64,000 nt of DNA, from positions 3,054,929-3,118,928 of the forward strand of contig NZ_JACCFW010000001.1 in NCBI RefSeq assembly GCF_013410455.1, given 5' to 3'. Source of the stretch: Allobranchiibius huperziae (lineage in GTDB: Bacteria > Actinomycetota > Actinomycetes > Actinomycetales > Dermatophilaceae). Position numbers and translations under genes: made by a program. Of this stretch, positions 38,700-47,492 are shown one piece after another (positions within the stretch are counted from its first letter, which is position 1; every line of letters starts with the position of its first letter). The notes under the pieces are model-generated. The model saw only the letters and a list, made by a program, of their open reading frames with translations. It had not been told where the DNA came from and did no database searches.

Positions 38700-39167
38700 T
38701 CAGCGGGTGGCGTCCAGATGCTTGAGCAGGTTGGTGGCGAACCTGCTGCCCATCGCCGCCATCACCGTGTTCATCCCGGCCAGCACGCCCGGCTTGGCGA
38801 GCTTGGGCAACGGCAGGTCCACCGAGACCTCCAGGTCGATCGCCAGGTGCGTCCGAGCGCCGTTCGGCGTGAGCGTGTAGGAGCCCTCCGCTCCGGCCTG
38901 CTCGTCGGTCTTGCTCGGGTCGTGGGTGAACGTGATGTGCGTCATCGGCTCGAAGGTCATGACCTCCGTGAAGCTCGGTGAGATCTGCTTGGTCAGCACC
39001 GGGATCGAGGTCAGGGTCCACACCCACTTGCCGTCGACGACGTCGATCCGCTTCAGGAAGGGCGTGAGCCGGGGCAGCAGCTCGGTGTCGGTCAGCGCCG
39101 TCCAGATCTGCTCCTGCGACGCGTCGACATCGGCGGTCGAGTGGTTGTGCGCGGTGAATCGGGTCAT
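38700..39167 (-). CDS. SRPBCC (START/Bet v1-like) family protein
   Basis: The 155-residue protein shows a Bet v1-like pattern. It starts FTAHNHSTADVDASQEQIWT, the START N-terminal strand with helix, then has alternating strands and a long C-terminal amphipathic helix. Members bind hydrophobic ligands or polyketides, or simply have unknown roles. It lies 43 bp downstream of the NAD-binding gene on the same strand and may form an operon with it. No catalytic residue is evident. Confidence 0.75.
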   Translation of the reverse strand: MTRFTAHNHSTADVDASQEQIWTALTDTELLPRLTPFLKRIDVVDGKWVWTLTSIPVLTKQISPSFTEVMTFEPMTHITFTHDPSKTDEQAGAEGSYTLTPNGARTHLAIDLEVSVDLPLPKLAKPGVLAGMNTVMAAMGSRFATNLLKHLDATR

Positions 39168-39210
39168 GGTGTCCTTCGAGATTCTCTGTGAGAGAGCAGG
39201 ATCGGGCCGC

Positions 39211-40221
39211 TCAACCGGCCCAGGTGGGGTCGGCCGACGTCCGGTACGCCGGGTCCTGGGCGCCCGGCTCGGGCAACCGACCGGGCTCGCCCCGCCCCTC
39301 GTTCTCCAGCGCGGCGAGCACGGCCAGCTCGAAGCTGAGCAGGCCGCCGAGCTCCGGCTCGATCAGGTCCTCGATGTCGTGCTCGTGGCAGATGACCTCG
39401 TGCACCAGGCTGCCGACCAGCGGCGCGGCCACTCCCCGGGGCACGGGCGTCAGCCGTCCGACCACCTCGCCGGCGATGCCTGTCAGCAGCTTCGGGGCCT
39501 GCAGGGTCAGCAGATGGCGGCGATGCAGACCGGCGATGTCGGCGTACTGCAACACCATGTCGCGGTAGCTGAGCACATCCGGGCCGCCGATGTCGAAAGA
39601 CCGGTTGACGTCCGGCGCCATCGCGGCGCTCTCGACCAGGTAGTGCAACGCGTCGCGGATCGCTATGGGCTGCAGGCGATTCAGCACCCAGTCGGGCGCC
39701 GGCGCCACGATCAGACGAGCGCTCAGGTGCCGCAGCAGCTCGAACGACGCCGAGCCGGCCCCCAGCACCACTGCCGCCTGCAGCACCGTCGTCGGCACCT
39801 CACCGGCGAGCAGGATCTCCCCGACCTCCACCCGCGAAGCGAGGTGCGGGCTGAGCGGACCGCTCGGGTGCAGCGCCCCGAGGTAGACGATGCGTCGTAC
39901 CCCCGCGTCGGCGGCCACCTGCGCGCACACGTCCGCGAGTTCACGGTCCCGCTGGGCGAAGTCACCGGTGCCGTCCATCGAGTGCAGCAGGTAGTAGACG
40001 ACGTCGACGTCCGCGCAGGCGGTCGCCATGTCCTCCGCACTCGAGGCATCGCCGCCGACGATCTCGGCCCGGGCGCTCCAGGCACGGTCGGTCAGACGCT
40101 GCGGGTGCCGGCTCATGACCCGCGTGGACCACCCGGCATCCAGGAGCTGCGGCACGAGCCGGGAGCCGACGTACCCGGTGGCGCCGAGCACGAGGGCCCG
40201 ACCGGGGGTCATGGTGTCCAT
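39211..40221 (-). CDS. NmrA-like/extended-SDR NAD(P)-binding protein
   Basis: The 336-residue Rossmann protein has the nucleotide loop LVLGATGYVGSRLVPQLL near residue 10, then VYYLLHSMDG and RRIVYLGAL. It lacks a YxxxK pair, as in atypical SDRs of the NmrA/complex-I-assembly type. The last 90 residues form a non-catalytic helical tail. Actinobacterial relatives are often annotated as NAD(P)H-binding proteins of unknown substrate. The start could be ATG 40221 or ATG 40212. It follows the CPBP gene by 19 bp and probably shares its transcript. Confidence 0.78.
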   Translation of the reverse strand: MDTMTPGRALVLGATGYVGSRLVPQLLDAGWSTRVMSRHPQRLTDRAWSARAEIVGGDASSAEDMATACADVDVVYYLLHSMDGTGDFAQRDRELADVCAQVAADAGVRRIVYLGALHPSGPLSPHLASRVEVGEILLAGEVPTTVLQAAVVLGAGSASFELLRHLSARLIVAPAPDWVLNRLQPIAIRDALHYLVESAAMAPDVNRSFDIGGPDVLSYRDMVLQYADIAGLHRRHLLTLQAPKLLTGIAGEVVGRLTPVPRGVAAPLVGSLVHEVICHEHDIEDLIEPELGGLLSFELAVLAALENEGRGEPGRLPEPGAQDPAYRTSADPTWAG

Positions 40222-40240
40222 CCGGTCTGCACGGGCCGCC

Positions 40241-40987
40241 TCAGCGGCGGTACTCGATCAGCGGTGGCAGCACGAGCAGCATGCCCGTCGACCAGGTGAG
40301 ATGGATGATGATCGGCCCCTGGACGCCGCCGGTGGTGCGACGTTCGATCGCCACGAGGAGGCCGAGGACGCCCGCGGCGAAGACGAGCATCGGGTTGCCG
40401 GTGATGCCGGTCGCGACCGTGTAGATCGCCGTGGTCACGGCGATCTGGTGGGGTTGCTTGGTCGCGGCGTAGAGCGCGCCGCGGAAGAACAGCTCCTCGC
40501 CGACACCGGTGATCAGGGTGAGGGGCACGACCACCGGCAGCGACCCGAAGCGCGCGTGGTTGAGGACGGCGAGCACCGGTCGTCGCAGGGCCGGGATGCG
40601 GGCGATGACCGCCGCGCCGGCGGCGAAGAACACGACGGCGCCGGCGCCGATGGCGAACGGCCGCACCAGTGGGCGGGCGTTCTTCTCGGGGTCGCGGGTG
40701 CCGCTCCAGCCGGCGTGCAGCGGGCCCGACGCGAACGCGCCGCCCGCCCAGACGCCCGCGAGCAGCACGGTCGAGGCGTAGAACTGTCGGCTGCCGGGTT
40801 TGCGCGACAGAGCATGGCGCAGCACGGGGGTACCGACCGCCAGCGTCACCGCGGTGACCACCCGGCGGTGCTGGAACTCCCGCTGGGTCTGCCAGTGGTC
40901 GCGCTCGATGGGCACGACCCACGACAACTGGGAGCCTCGGCCCACCATGTCGCGGGCACGTGCCACCACGGCATCCCACGCACTCAT
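40241..40987 (-). CDS. CPBP-family intramembrane glutamic protease-like protein
   Basis: The 248-residue membrane protein has a polar N-terminus of about 45 residues and about six spans. The CPBP (Rce1/Abi) motif is GEELFFRGALYAA (EExxxR) and the late histidine is IIIHLTWS. Related proteases process prenylated or bacteriocin-immunity proteins, or serve as scaffolds. ATG 40987 was chosen; the frame is open to a GTG at 41083. It heads a minus-strand trio with the NAD-binding and SRPBCC genes. Confidence 0.8.
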   Translation of the reverse strand: MSAWDAVVARARDMVGRGSQLSWVVPIERDHWQTQREFQHRRVVTAVTLAVGTPVLRHALSRKPGSRQFYASTVLLAGVWAGGAFASGPLHAGWSGTRDPEKNARPLVRPFAIGAGAVVFFAAGAAVIARIPALRRPVLAVLNHARFGSLPVVVPLTLITGVGEELFFRGALYAATKQPHQIAVTTAIYTVATGITGNPMLVFAAGVLGLLVAIERRTTGGVQGPIIIHLTWSTGMLLVLPPLIEYRR

Positions 40988-41182
40988 GCCCTGGAGTCTG
41001 CCAGCCGGTCCTGCGGCCGCGAGGCCCCACCAGCCCAGATCAGCACCGGCGACCCCCAGACGGACGAGTTCGACTGCGTCCACGCCGGGGGGTCGATGCC
41101 GTCCAGCCCGGGGGCCGATCGAGCCTCACGGCCCGGCGCGCCGACAGCCGCACCCCGGTCGCCACCTCACTCCGCGGGCGGA

Positions 41183-41491
41183 TCACTGACCCGGTTGTGG
41201 TCCGTCGTATCCCTCGATCACGATCAGCTCCATGGTCGCCGCGTCCTGTCGCAGAGCGCGCGCCGCCTGGTAGAGATCTGAGCGGTAACACGCCAACGCT
41301 TCGTCGTACGAGGGGAACTCGATCACCACGTTGCGCGACCGGGCGGCACCTTCGACGGCCTCGAAATCCCCGCCGCGCACCAGCAGCCGACCGCCGTACG
41401 CCGCGTACGCGGCCCCGTTGGCCGCGGCGTACTCCGCGTACCGATCCGGATCGGTGACATCGATCCGGCCGATCCAATAACCCTTCGCCAT
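41183..41491 (-). CDS. DUF1330 family protein
   Basis: The 102-residue protein matches DUF1330: KGYWIGRIDVTDPDRYAEY at the start and a ferredoxin-like dimeric alpha/beta-barrel pattern. FEAVEGAARSRNVVIEFPSYDEA lies in the middle, then LYQAARALR. Function unknown; the fold resembles small antibiotic-monooxygenase-like proteins. ATG 41491 begins the conserved segment. It stands between convergent and divergent neighbours with about 150 bp of non-coding DNA to the MFS gene. Confidence 0.88.
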   Translation of the reverse strand: MAKGYWIGRIDVTDPDRYAEYAAANGAAYAAYGGRLLVRGGDFEAVEGAARSRNVVIEFPSYDEALACYRSDLYQAARALRQDAATMELIVIEGYDGPQPGQ

Positions 41492-41645
41492 GCTCTGCAC
41501 GCCCCTCGAATCTTTCGGTCCTGCGCCGCCCACGATGCGCGGACGCCTCCGATCATGCCGGTAGAATCGGCGGCGCACAGGGAACATGGCGCGACCGTTG
41601 GGTGGGAGGTCGCGCACCGGACCGCACCATCGGAGTCACCTGAGC

Positions 41646-42878
41646 ATGTCCCCCGTCGCGTCCTATCGGGCGCTCTTCGCCATCAGTGGCCGCCGCTACA
41701 TCGCCATCGCCTTCCTCGCGCGCCTGCCGCTCGCGATGAGCCAGCTCGGCGTCCTGCTGCTCGTCGCCGGACGCACCGGCAGCTACGGCATCGGCGGCGG
41801 CTGCGCCGGTGCGCTCGCCCTCGCCAACGCCGTCGGAGCGCCGCTCTTCGGCTCCGCCGCCGACCGCATCGGCCAGCGACCCGTCGCGTTCTTCCAGTCG
41901 GTTGCCGGTGCGATCGGGCTGGCGCTCGTCGTGCTCCTCACCCGCTCGGGGACCGCGTGGCAGGTCGACGCCGCGATCTGCGCCGTCACCGGCTTCCTGC
42001 TGCCCCAGGTCGGACCACTGGCGCGGGTGCGCTGGCGGCCGATCATCGCCCGGCGCGGGCATCCGGTCAGCCTGGTCGACACGGCGTTCTCCTACGAGGG
42101 CGCCGCCGACGAGGCGTCGTTCGTGCTCGGCCCGGCGTTCGTCGGCATCTTCGGAGCCCTCGCGGGGCCGCAGTTCGCGCTCGAGGGGGCTGCGGTGATC
42201 CTGGCGGTCTTCGGCTCCTGGTTCGCGTTGCATCCCACGGCGGCGCTCGCCCGGCGCGCCATCTCCGGCGACTCGCCCCACACCCGCCTGGTGACCAGGT
42301 CGATCGCCGTCCTTTGCGTGGCGCAGCTGCTGATCGGTGCCGTCTTCGGTTCGGTCCAGACCGGCACGACGGTGATCGCGACGAACGCCGGGCACGCACC
42401 TCTCGCCGGGCTCTTCCACGCCCTGCTCGGAGTGGGCAGCGTGCTGGCGGGCATCGGCATGGCCGCGGTCCCGGCGTCGTTCGGGTACGCCGCGCGCCTG
42501 CGGGTCGCCGCCGTCGCCCTCTTCGTGCTGTCCACCCCGCTGCTGCTCGTGAACTCACTGGTGACGCTGGTGCCGGTGCTGCTCGTGCTCGGCCTCTGCG
42601 TCGCGCCGTACATGATCACCACCTTCACGCTCGGTGAGACGCTCACGCCCGCACCGCGCGTCGCCGCTGCGATGACGCTCCTCGCAGCAGCCACCGGGCT
42701 CGGATATGCCTGCGGGACAACGGTCGCCGGTCACCTCGCCGACGCGCAGGGTGCCACCGGGGCGTTCGCGACCACGGTGTCGGCCTGCGCACTGGCCGCC
42801 GTCCTCGCCGTCACCGCCCGGGGAGCGCTGCACCGGTCGAGCTCGCAGGTGGACGAGACGGCGTACGCCGCGGCATAG
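41646..42878 (+). CDS. Major facilitator superfamily transporter
   Basis: The 410-residue protein has about 12 hydrophobic segments. The MFS loop between helices 2 and 3 is GSAADRIGQRPVAFF. No substrate-specific motif is visible; efflux is more common than uptake among such actinobacterial MFS proteins. A charged loop near residue 205-220 separates the halves. ATG 41646 was chosen as the first start before the first span. It lies 10 bp ahead of the following small membrane-protein gene, so they probably form an operon. Confidence 0.88.
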   Translation: MSPVASYRALFAISGRRYIAIAFLARLPLAMSQLGVLLLVAGRTGSYGIGGGCAGALALANAVGAPLFGSAADRIGQRPVAFFQSVAGAIGLALVVLLTRSGTAWQVDAAICAVTGFLLPQVGPLARVRWRPIIARRGHPVSLVDTAFSYEGAADEASFVLGPAFVGIFGALAGPQFALEGAAVILAVFGSWFALHPTAALARRAISGDSPHTRLVTRSIAVLCVAQLLIGAVFGSVQTGTTVIATNAGHAPLAGLFHALLGVGSVLAGIGMAAVPASFGYAARLRVAAVALFVLSTPLLLVNSLVTLVPVLLVLGLCVAPYMITTFTLGETLTPAPRVAAAMTLLAAATGLGYACGTTVAGHLADAQGATGAFATTVSACALAAVLAVTARGALHRSSSQVDETAYAAA

Positions 42879-42888
42879 GCTGACGCGC

Positions 42889-43368
42889 ATGGCCTCTACC
42901 GACCTGTTGCGCTCCCCGATCGTCCAGAACGCTGCCGCGGCCGCCGCCGCCGGGGCAGGTGTCTTCCTGCGGCCCGCACGGCTGCCGAAGTGGGGTCGCC
43001 GGGGTTTGCGGCTCGCCAACACGGCCGGCACCGCCGGCTCGGTCTTCCTGGCGTCGCGCGGTGGCTCCGACGACGGCGGCGACCTCGGCACCAAACCCAC
43101 GCGCACCCGCGCGGCCACGGCCGCGTCCGCCGGGTCCGCCATCGCGGCCGCGGCGGGTGGCCTGACCCTCATCAGCTCCGGCTTCGGCCTCAAGATGGAC
43201 GCGCGAGCCGAGAAGTTCCTGGTCGGCAAGGGCATCAAGCACCCGCGCATCTGGATGGCGGTCGGCACCGTCGTCATCGTCTTCGCTGCCAAGCAGGCGC
43301 AGGACTACGGCACCAAGAAGGCCGAGGCCGCGGCGCGCAAGCAGCTGGAGAAGCAGCAGAAGTCCTGA
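42889..43368 (+). CDS. Small membrane-associated protein, unknown function
   Basis: The 159-residue product has alanine/glycine-rich hydrophobic stretches (near 14-26, 70-95 and 122-135) and a highly charged C-terminal tail (KKAEAAARKQLEKQQKS). No family is recognised. It sits 10 bp after the MFS gene and 2 bp before the threonine-dehydratase-like gene, so all three are likely co-transcribed. Confidence 0.65.
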   Translation: MASTDLLRSPIVQNAAAAAAAGAGVFLRPARLPKWGRRGLRLANTAGTAGSVFLASRGGSDDGGDLGTKPTRTRAATAASAGSAIAAAAGGLTLISSGFGLKMDARAEKFLVGKGIKHPRIWMAVGTVVIVFAAKQAQDYGTKKAEAAARKQLEKQQKS

Positions 43369-43370
43369 CC

Positions 43371-44336
43371 GTGCCCGAGCAGGTCCGCAGCACGCCGGAC
43401 ATCGCGGCCGTACGCGCCGCCGCCGGGCGGCTGGAGGGCGTCGCGCATCGCACGCCGGTGCTCACCTCCTCCCGGCTGGACTCCGAGCTCGGCCTGCGGC
43501 TCTTCCTCAAGGCCGAGCACCTGCAGCGCACCGGATCGTTCAAGTTCCGCGGCGCGTACAACGCCCTGCGCACCCGGGTCGGACCGGCCGGCGTGGTGGC
43601 CTTCTCCTCGGGTAACCACGCGCAGGCCGTGGCGCTGGCGGCACGGGTCCTCGGCGTACCGGCCACCATCGTCATGCCGTCCGACGCGCCCGCCATCAAG
43701 CTGGCCGCGACGCGGGGGTACGGCGCCGACGTCGTTCTCTACGAGCGGCATACGCAGGACCGGGCAGCCATCGCGGCCGAGATCTCCGGGCGCACGGGTG
43801 CCATGCTGCTGCCGCCGTTCGACCATCCCGACGTGATCGCCGGACAGGGCACCGCAGCGCTGGAGCTGCTGGATCAGGTCGGGCCGCTGGACGTCGTGAT
43901 CACCCCGCTCGGTGGCGGCGGGCTGCTGGCGGGCACCTGCCTCGCCGTGCGGGCGACCTGCCCCGATGCCGTCATCTACGGCGCCGAGCCGGCCGCCGGT
44001 GACGACGGCAAGCAGTCCCTGGACGCCGGCCAAATCGTGCGGATCGACGTGCCCCACACGCTCGCCGACGGCGCGCAGACGACCGCCCTGGGTGAGCTGA
44101 CCTTCCCCGTCATCCGCCGGGAGGTGCGCGACATCGTGCGGGTGGGCGACGGTGAGCTGGTGGAAGCGATGCGCTCGCTCGCCGCCACCTGCAAGGCCGT
44201 GGTCGAGCCGACCGGCGTCCTGGCGTACGCCGCTGCCCGGAGCCTGCGCTCCGAACTCGCCGGTCTGCGGGTCGGGGTGATCCTTTCCGGCGGGAACGTC
44301 GACCTGGCCCGGTACGCGGCCCTCATCGTCGACTGA
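43371..44336 (+). CDS. Threonine/serine dehydratase-like PLP enzyme
   Basis: The 321-residue fold-type II PLP enzyme has the Schiff-base Lys58 in TGSFKFRGAYNA, SSGNHAQAVALAA, and the phosphate-binding GGGG loop (TPLGGGGLLAG). The sequence IRREVRD near the C-terminus fits catabolic threonine dehydratase or serine racemase/dehydratase. There is no C-terminal ACT regulatory domain, so it is unlike biosynthetic IlvA. It deaminates threonine or serine to 2-oxo acids. GTG start immediately after the preceding stop. Confidence 0.88.
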   Translation: MPEQVRSTPDIAAVRAAAGRLEGVAHRTPVLTSSRLDSELGLRLFLKAEHLQRTGSFKFRGAYNALRTRVGPAGVVAFSSGNHAQAVALAARVLGVPATIVMPSDAPAIKLAATRGYGADVVLYERHTQDRAAIAAEISGRTGAMLLPPFDHPDVIAGQGTAALELLDQVGPLDVVITPLGGGGLLAGTCLAVRATCPDAVIYGAEPAAGDDGKQSLDAGQIVRIDVPHTLADGAQTTALGELTFPVIRREVRDIVRVGDGELVEAMRSLAATCKAVVEPTGVLAYAAARSLRSELAGLRVGVILSGGNVDLARYAALIVD

Positions 44337-44389
44337 CCGACGCTCGCCGCGGAAGGCGTCGGACCCGACGGTGTGCGCCCGCGCCGGCG

Positions 44390-44435
44390 GTTTGCGTTGG
44401 TGGCCAGTGCTGCAGCCCTGGCCGGCGGCGCAAAC
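44390..44435. repeat. Third copy of the dispersed palindromic repeat
   Basis: The segment starts gtttgcgttggtggccagtg and ends in gcaaac, matching copies at 17477-17524 and 17560-17606. Even the flank gacggtgtgcgc is shared with copy B. It lies in the gap between two convergent genes, so it may act as a two-way terminator. Confidence 0.7.
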
Positions 44436-44467
44436 CGCGCACCTGCGCCAACCGGCCGTCCTGCCGA

Positions 44468-44932
44468 TCAGTCGATGTGGTGCCAGAAGAGCACGTAGAC
44501 CGCGGCCAGCATGACCACCGAGCCGGCGACGGCGTACGGCCGCCCGACACGCGCGATGCGGTCCGCCACCTGCGCGGGCGCGCCGAGGTCGACCATCCGT
44601 TGCTGCGGGCTACGCCGCAGCCGGGCCGCGGTGCGCACGGGCGCCAGCATCGCGGCGTACGGCACGTAGAGCGCCAGGACGAGCACCGCTGCCGGGATCC
44701 GCACGTAGAACGCTGCCCAGAGTTGCTCGCTCAGGACGCCCAGGGCGAGCACGCCGCAGGCCAGGATCAACGCGGCCGATTCCGCGCCGACGGTGACGGT
44801 GCGGGCTCGGGTGATGTCACCGCGGGCCCGCCGCACCAGCCAGGTCAGGTGCCGCTCCTGGAACCGGCGACGGGCCAACCACACCCACAGCAGCACGGCG
44901 GCGAGACACCCGATCACCAGCGCTGCCTTCAC
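44468..44932 (-). CDS. Small four-span membrane protein, unknown function
   Basis: The 154-residue product has about four membrane segments (AALVIGCLAAVLLWVWLA at the start, ALILACGVLALGVLSEQLW, IPAAVLVLALYVPYAAML and AVAGSVVMLAAVYVLFW at the end) with basic cytoplasmic loops. No motif or family is recognised. GTG 44932 was chosen; the frame remains open through the 68-bp repeats upstream, but that translation is repeat-derived. It is convergent with the dehydratase gene. Confidence 0.7.
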   Translation of the reverse strand: MKAALVIGCLAAVLLWVWLARRRFQERHLTWLVRRARGDITRARTVTVGAESAALILACGVLALGVLSEQLWAAFYVRIPAAVLVLALYVPYAAMLAPVRTAARLRRSPQQRMVDLGAPAQVADRIARVGRPYAVAGSVVMLAAVYVLFWHHID

Positions 44933-45007
44933 GACCGACGACCCTACGTGGCCGCTATGCCCGCCGACGAGAGCGGCGTCGTCGGAGCGCAGCGGTATCG
45001 AAGGGCC

Positions 45008-45241
45008 AGCGGAGGAAGCGAAACTTCGTGGGGTGACGTGTCGGGGTCCTCGCGAAGTATTCGCTGGAGGAGCGCAGCGGAGGAAGCGAAACTTCGTGGG
45101 GTGACGTGTCGGGGTCCTCGCGAAGTAGTCGCTGGAGGAGCGCAGCGGAGGAAGCGAAACTTCGTGGGGTGACGTGTCGGGGTCCTCGCGAAGTATTCGC
45201 TGGAGGAGCGCAGCGGAGGAAGCGAAACTTCGTGGGGTGAC
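45008..45241. repeat. 68-bp tandem repeat, about 3.4 copies
   Basis: Units begin at 45008, 45076, 45144 and 45212, each starting agcggaggaagcgaaacttc, with almost no differences (one base in the third junction). The last copy is partial and ends 17 bp before the PHP gene. Inside each unit acttcg and cgaagt can pair. Related degenerate copies occur at 48968-49046. Together with flanking DNA it fills the 326-bp gap 44933-45258. Confidence 0.85.
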
Positions 45242-45258
45242 TAAGGCATGGTGGGGGC

Positions 45259-46296
45259 ATGGCTGCCAGTGACGACGCCGCGATCGAGCCGGTCGACGCC
45301 CTGCGTCGGATCGCCTTTCTGCTGGAGCGGTCCCGGGCCGGCACCTACCGCGTCCAGGCGTTCCGCAAGGCGGCGGACACCGTGCTAGCGACATCGCGCG
45401 CGGACCTGGACCGGCACGCGGCGGAAGGGTCGTTGCAGAGCCTGCCGGGCATCGGCAAGGCCACCGAGGCGGTGGTGCGCGAGGCGCTGGCCGGTGAGCA
45501 GCCGGCGTACCTCACGTCGCTGGAGGAGAAGACGTCCGGACCGCTCGTCGAGGGTGGTGAGGAGTACGCCGCACAGTTACGAGGCGACTGTCACTGTCAT
45601 TCCGATTGGAGCGACGGCGGTTCTCCGATCCCTGAGATGGTCGCGACCGCAATGGAACTCGGGCGGGAGTACCTCGTCCTCACCGACCACTCCCCTCGCC
45701 TCCGCGTCGCCAACGGCCTGTCCGCCGAGCGGCTCACCCAGCAGCTGAAGATCGTCGACACGATCGACCGGCACGTCGAGGACTTCCGACTGCTGCGCGG
45801 CATCGAGGTCGACATCCTGGACGACGGCTCGCTCGACCAGAGCGAGGACATGCTCGGACGGCTCCAGGTGCGCGTGGCGTCCGTGCACTCCAAGCTGGCC
45901 ATGAGCAAGGACGCGATGACCCGGCGGATGATCGGCGCGGTCCGCAACCCCCGGACCAACATCCTGGGCCACTGCACCGGACGCCTGGTGGAGGGCGACC
46001 GCGGGAAACGCAAGCAGTCCACCTTCGACGCCAAGGCGGTCTTCGAGGCGTGCGCCGAGCACGACGTGGCGGTCGAGATCAATTCCCGGCCGGAGCGCCG
46101 CGACCCGCCGGACGAGCTCATCGCCCTCGCCATGGAGGCCGGCTGCCTCTTCTCGATCGACAGTGACGCGCACGCGCCGGGTCAGCTGGATTTCCTGGTC
46201 TACGGGGCCGAACGGGCCCAGCGCCTGGGAGTGCCGCTGGAGCGCATCGTGACCACCTGGGAGGTCGATCGGCTGCTCGACTGGGCATCCGGGTGA
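45259..46296 (+). CDS. PHP-domain hydrolase with N-terminal helix-hairpin-helix region
   Basis: The 345-residue protein has an N-terminal PolX-like helical region (about 1-95) with the hairpin LQSLPGIGKATEAVVREAL. A PHP domain follows with metal ligands DCHCHSDWSDG, LTDHSPR, GHCTGRL and DSDAHAP. PHP domains are metal-dependent phosphoesterases. This arrangement resembles the tail of PolX DNA polymerases without the polymerase core, so a DNA-repair nuclease is plausible. It directly precedes a tRNA operon on the same strand. ATG start. Confidence 0.88.
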   Translation: MAASDDAAIEPVDALRRIAFLLERSRAGTYRVQAFRKAADTVLATSRADLDRHAAEGSLQSLPGIGKATEAVVREALAGEQPAYLTSLEEKTSGPLVEGGEEYAAQLRGDCHCHSDWSDGGSPIPEMVATAMELGREYLVLTDHSPRLRVANGLSAERLTQQLKIVDTIDRHVEDFRLLRGIEVDILDDGSLDQSEDMLGRLQVRVASVHSKLAMSKDAMTRRMIGAVRNPRTNILGHCTGRLVEGDRGKRKQSTFDAKAVFEACAEHDVAVEINSRPERRDPPDELIALAMEAGCLFSIDSDAHAPGQLDFLVYGAERAQRLGVPLERIVTTWEVDRLLDWASG

Positions 46297-46303
46297 CCTT
46301 GGT

Positions 46304-46332
46304 TTGGCGCGCACCGGAGCACCCCCTATAGT
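46304..46332 (+). promoter_or_regulatory. Promoter of the tRNA-Glu/Asp/Phe operon
   Basis: A -35-like TTGGCG (46304-46309) and a good -10 TATAGT (46327-46332) are separated by 17 bp and lie about 55 bp before tRNA-Glu. Confidence 0.65.
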
Positions 46333-46391
46333 TGCGGTCGTCCTCAACGGGTCCGAAGCTGCGGCACGCGGTGGTGATCCTGAGAAGGCGG

Positions 46392-46464
46392 GTCCCCATC
46401 GTCTAGCGGCCTAGGACACCGCCCTTTCACGGCGGCAGCACGGGTTCGAATCCCGTTGGGGATA
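46392..46464 (+). tRNA. tRNA-Glu (anticodon TTC)
   Basis: A 73-nt cloverleaf: acceptor GTCCCCA/TGGGGAT (first pair G-U), anticodon loop CTTTCAC flanked by CCGCC/GGCGG, T-loop TTCGAAT and discriminator A. CCA is not encoded. Confidence 0.97.
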
Positions 46465-46492
46465 CGCAGTAACGCAGGTCTTGCTTTGTCAA

Positions 46493-46566
46493 GGCCCCGT
46501 AGCGCAGTTGGTTAGCGCGCCGCCCTGTCACGGCGGAGGTCGCGGGTTCGAGTCCCGTCGGGGTCG
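46493..46566 (+). tRNA. tRNA-Asp (anticodon GTC)
   Basis: A 74-nt cloverleaf: acceptor GGCCCCG/CGGGGTC, anticodon loop CTGTCAC flanked by CCGCC/GGCGG, T-loop TTCGAGT and discriminator G. It follows tRNA-Glu by 28 bp. Confidence 0.97.
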
Positions 46567-46581
46567 CTTTGTTTTGTACCG

Positions 46582-46654
46582 GGCCAGATAGCTCAGTTGG
46601 TAGAGCGAGCGACTGAAAATCGCTAGGTCGGCGGTTCGACCCCGTCTCTGGCCA
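46582..46654 (+). tRNA. tRNA-Phe (anticodon GAA)
   Basis: A 73-nt cloverleaf: acceptor GGCCAGA/TCTGGCC, anticodon loop CTGAAAA flanked by GCGA/TCGC, T-loop TTCGACC and discriminator A. It follows tRNA-Asp by 15 bp and ends the operon. Confidence 0.97.
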
Positions 46655-46663
46655 CCCGAACGT

Positions 46664-46695
46664 GAAGGCCGTCCCGCATCGCCGGGGCGGCCTTC
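46664..46695 (+). terminator. Hairpin terminator after the tRNA operon
   Basis: A 13-bp stem, gaaggccgtcccg with cggggcggccttc (one G-U), encloses 6 nt directly after tRNA-Phe. Few T residues follow, as is usual in high-GC actinomycetes. Confidence 0.7.
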
Positions 46696-46747
46696 GTGGT
46701 TCCCCCGCGCCGGACCCCTCGGTCGACGCCCGGCAGGATGGCCGAAG

Positions 46748-47356
46748 ATGGCCCGTGTGACCCATCGCCGCGCCCGTCCGCTCGCGCTCCTCGTCCTGCT
46801 GCTGCTACCGCTCCTGTGGGGTTCGTACGCCGCTCCCGCCTTCGCGCACGACCGCCTGGTGGGTACGACGCCCGCGTCCGGTGCCAGCGTCACGTCGCCG
46901 ACGTCGGTGCAGCTGAGGTTCGCCGAGAAGGTCGTCTCGACCGGCACCCGCATCGAGGTGAAGGACCCCCGCGACAAGGTCGTCTCCAGCGACCTGCGAG
47001 TCACCGGCGACATCGTGTCGGTGCGGTTGGCGCAGCCGACGACCGCGGGCACCTACCGGGTCGTCTGGCGGATCACCTCCGACGACGGGCACCCCGTCAG
47101 CGGCGGGTTCTCCTTCCGAGCGGCGCCTGCCGCGGGAGCGACGGCCACGGCCACCTCCAGCGCCACCACGTCCTCCGCCGGCGCGTCCTCCAGCAGCAGT
47201 CCGGTGCCCACCCAGCAGGTGCCCACCAACTCGACCAACAACGCACCGTGGTTGATCATCGGCGCGGTCGTGATCGCCGTTCTGGCCATCGCCGGCGGCG
47301 TCGTCGTCTCACGCCGCCGGCTCAAGGACGACGAGCCGTCCAACGGCTCCACCTGA
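46748..47356 (+). CDS. CopC-domain copper-binding protein, membrane-anchored
   Basis: The 202-residue precursor has a signal peptide (about 1-33, ending AFA). The CopC domain starts with the copper-ligand His in AHDRLVGTTPASG and has a second conserved His in SDDGHPVSGGFSF. A Ser/Thr/Ala-rich linker (about 128-165) leads to a C-terminal membrane span (about 167-190) and a basic tail. CopC proteins bind Cu(II) outside the membrane, commonly with a CopD importer, but no copD is adjacent. ATG start. Confidence 0.88.
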   Translation: MARVTHRRARPLALLVLLLLPLLWGSYAAPAFAHDRLVGTTPASGASVTSPTSVQLRFAEKVVSTGTRIEVKDPRDKVVSSDLRVTGDIVSVRLAQPTTAGTYRVVWRITSDDGHPVSGGFSFRAAPAAGATATATSSATTSSAGASSSSSPVPTQQVPTNSTNNAPWLIIGAVVIAVLAIAGGVVVSRRRLKDDEPSNGST

Positions 47357-47492
47357 GCACCGTCCGGAATACCAGGGCCGGCGTCGCGGTTCGGTCGGAG
47401 GTGGACGCGGGTCGCGACACGTCGGGCGAGCAGCCTGAGGTACCGTTGAGGCCACGACAAATCACCAGGAATCGACATGAGGGGGTCTCGCC

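Noticed and set aside
45008-45241. Possible CRISPR array
   Set aside because: The repeats are contiguous 68-bp units with no variable spacers and no cas genes nearby.
44933-45394. N-terminal extension of the small membrane protein through the tandem repeat
   Set aside because: The frame is open only because the repeat lacks stops in that frame; the GTG at 44932 directly precedes the first membrane span.
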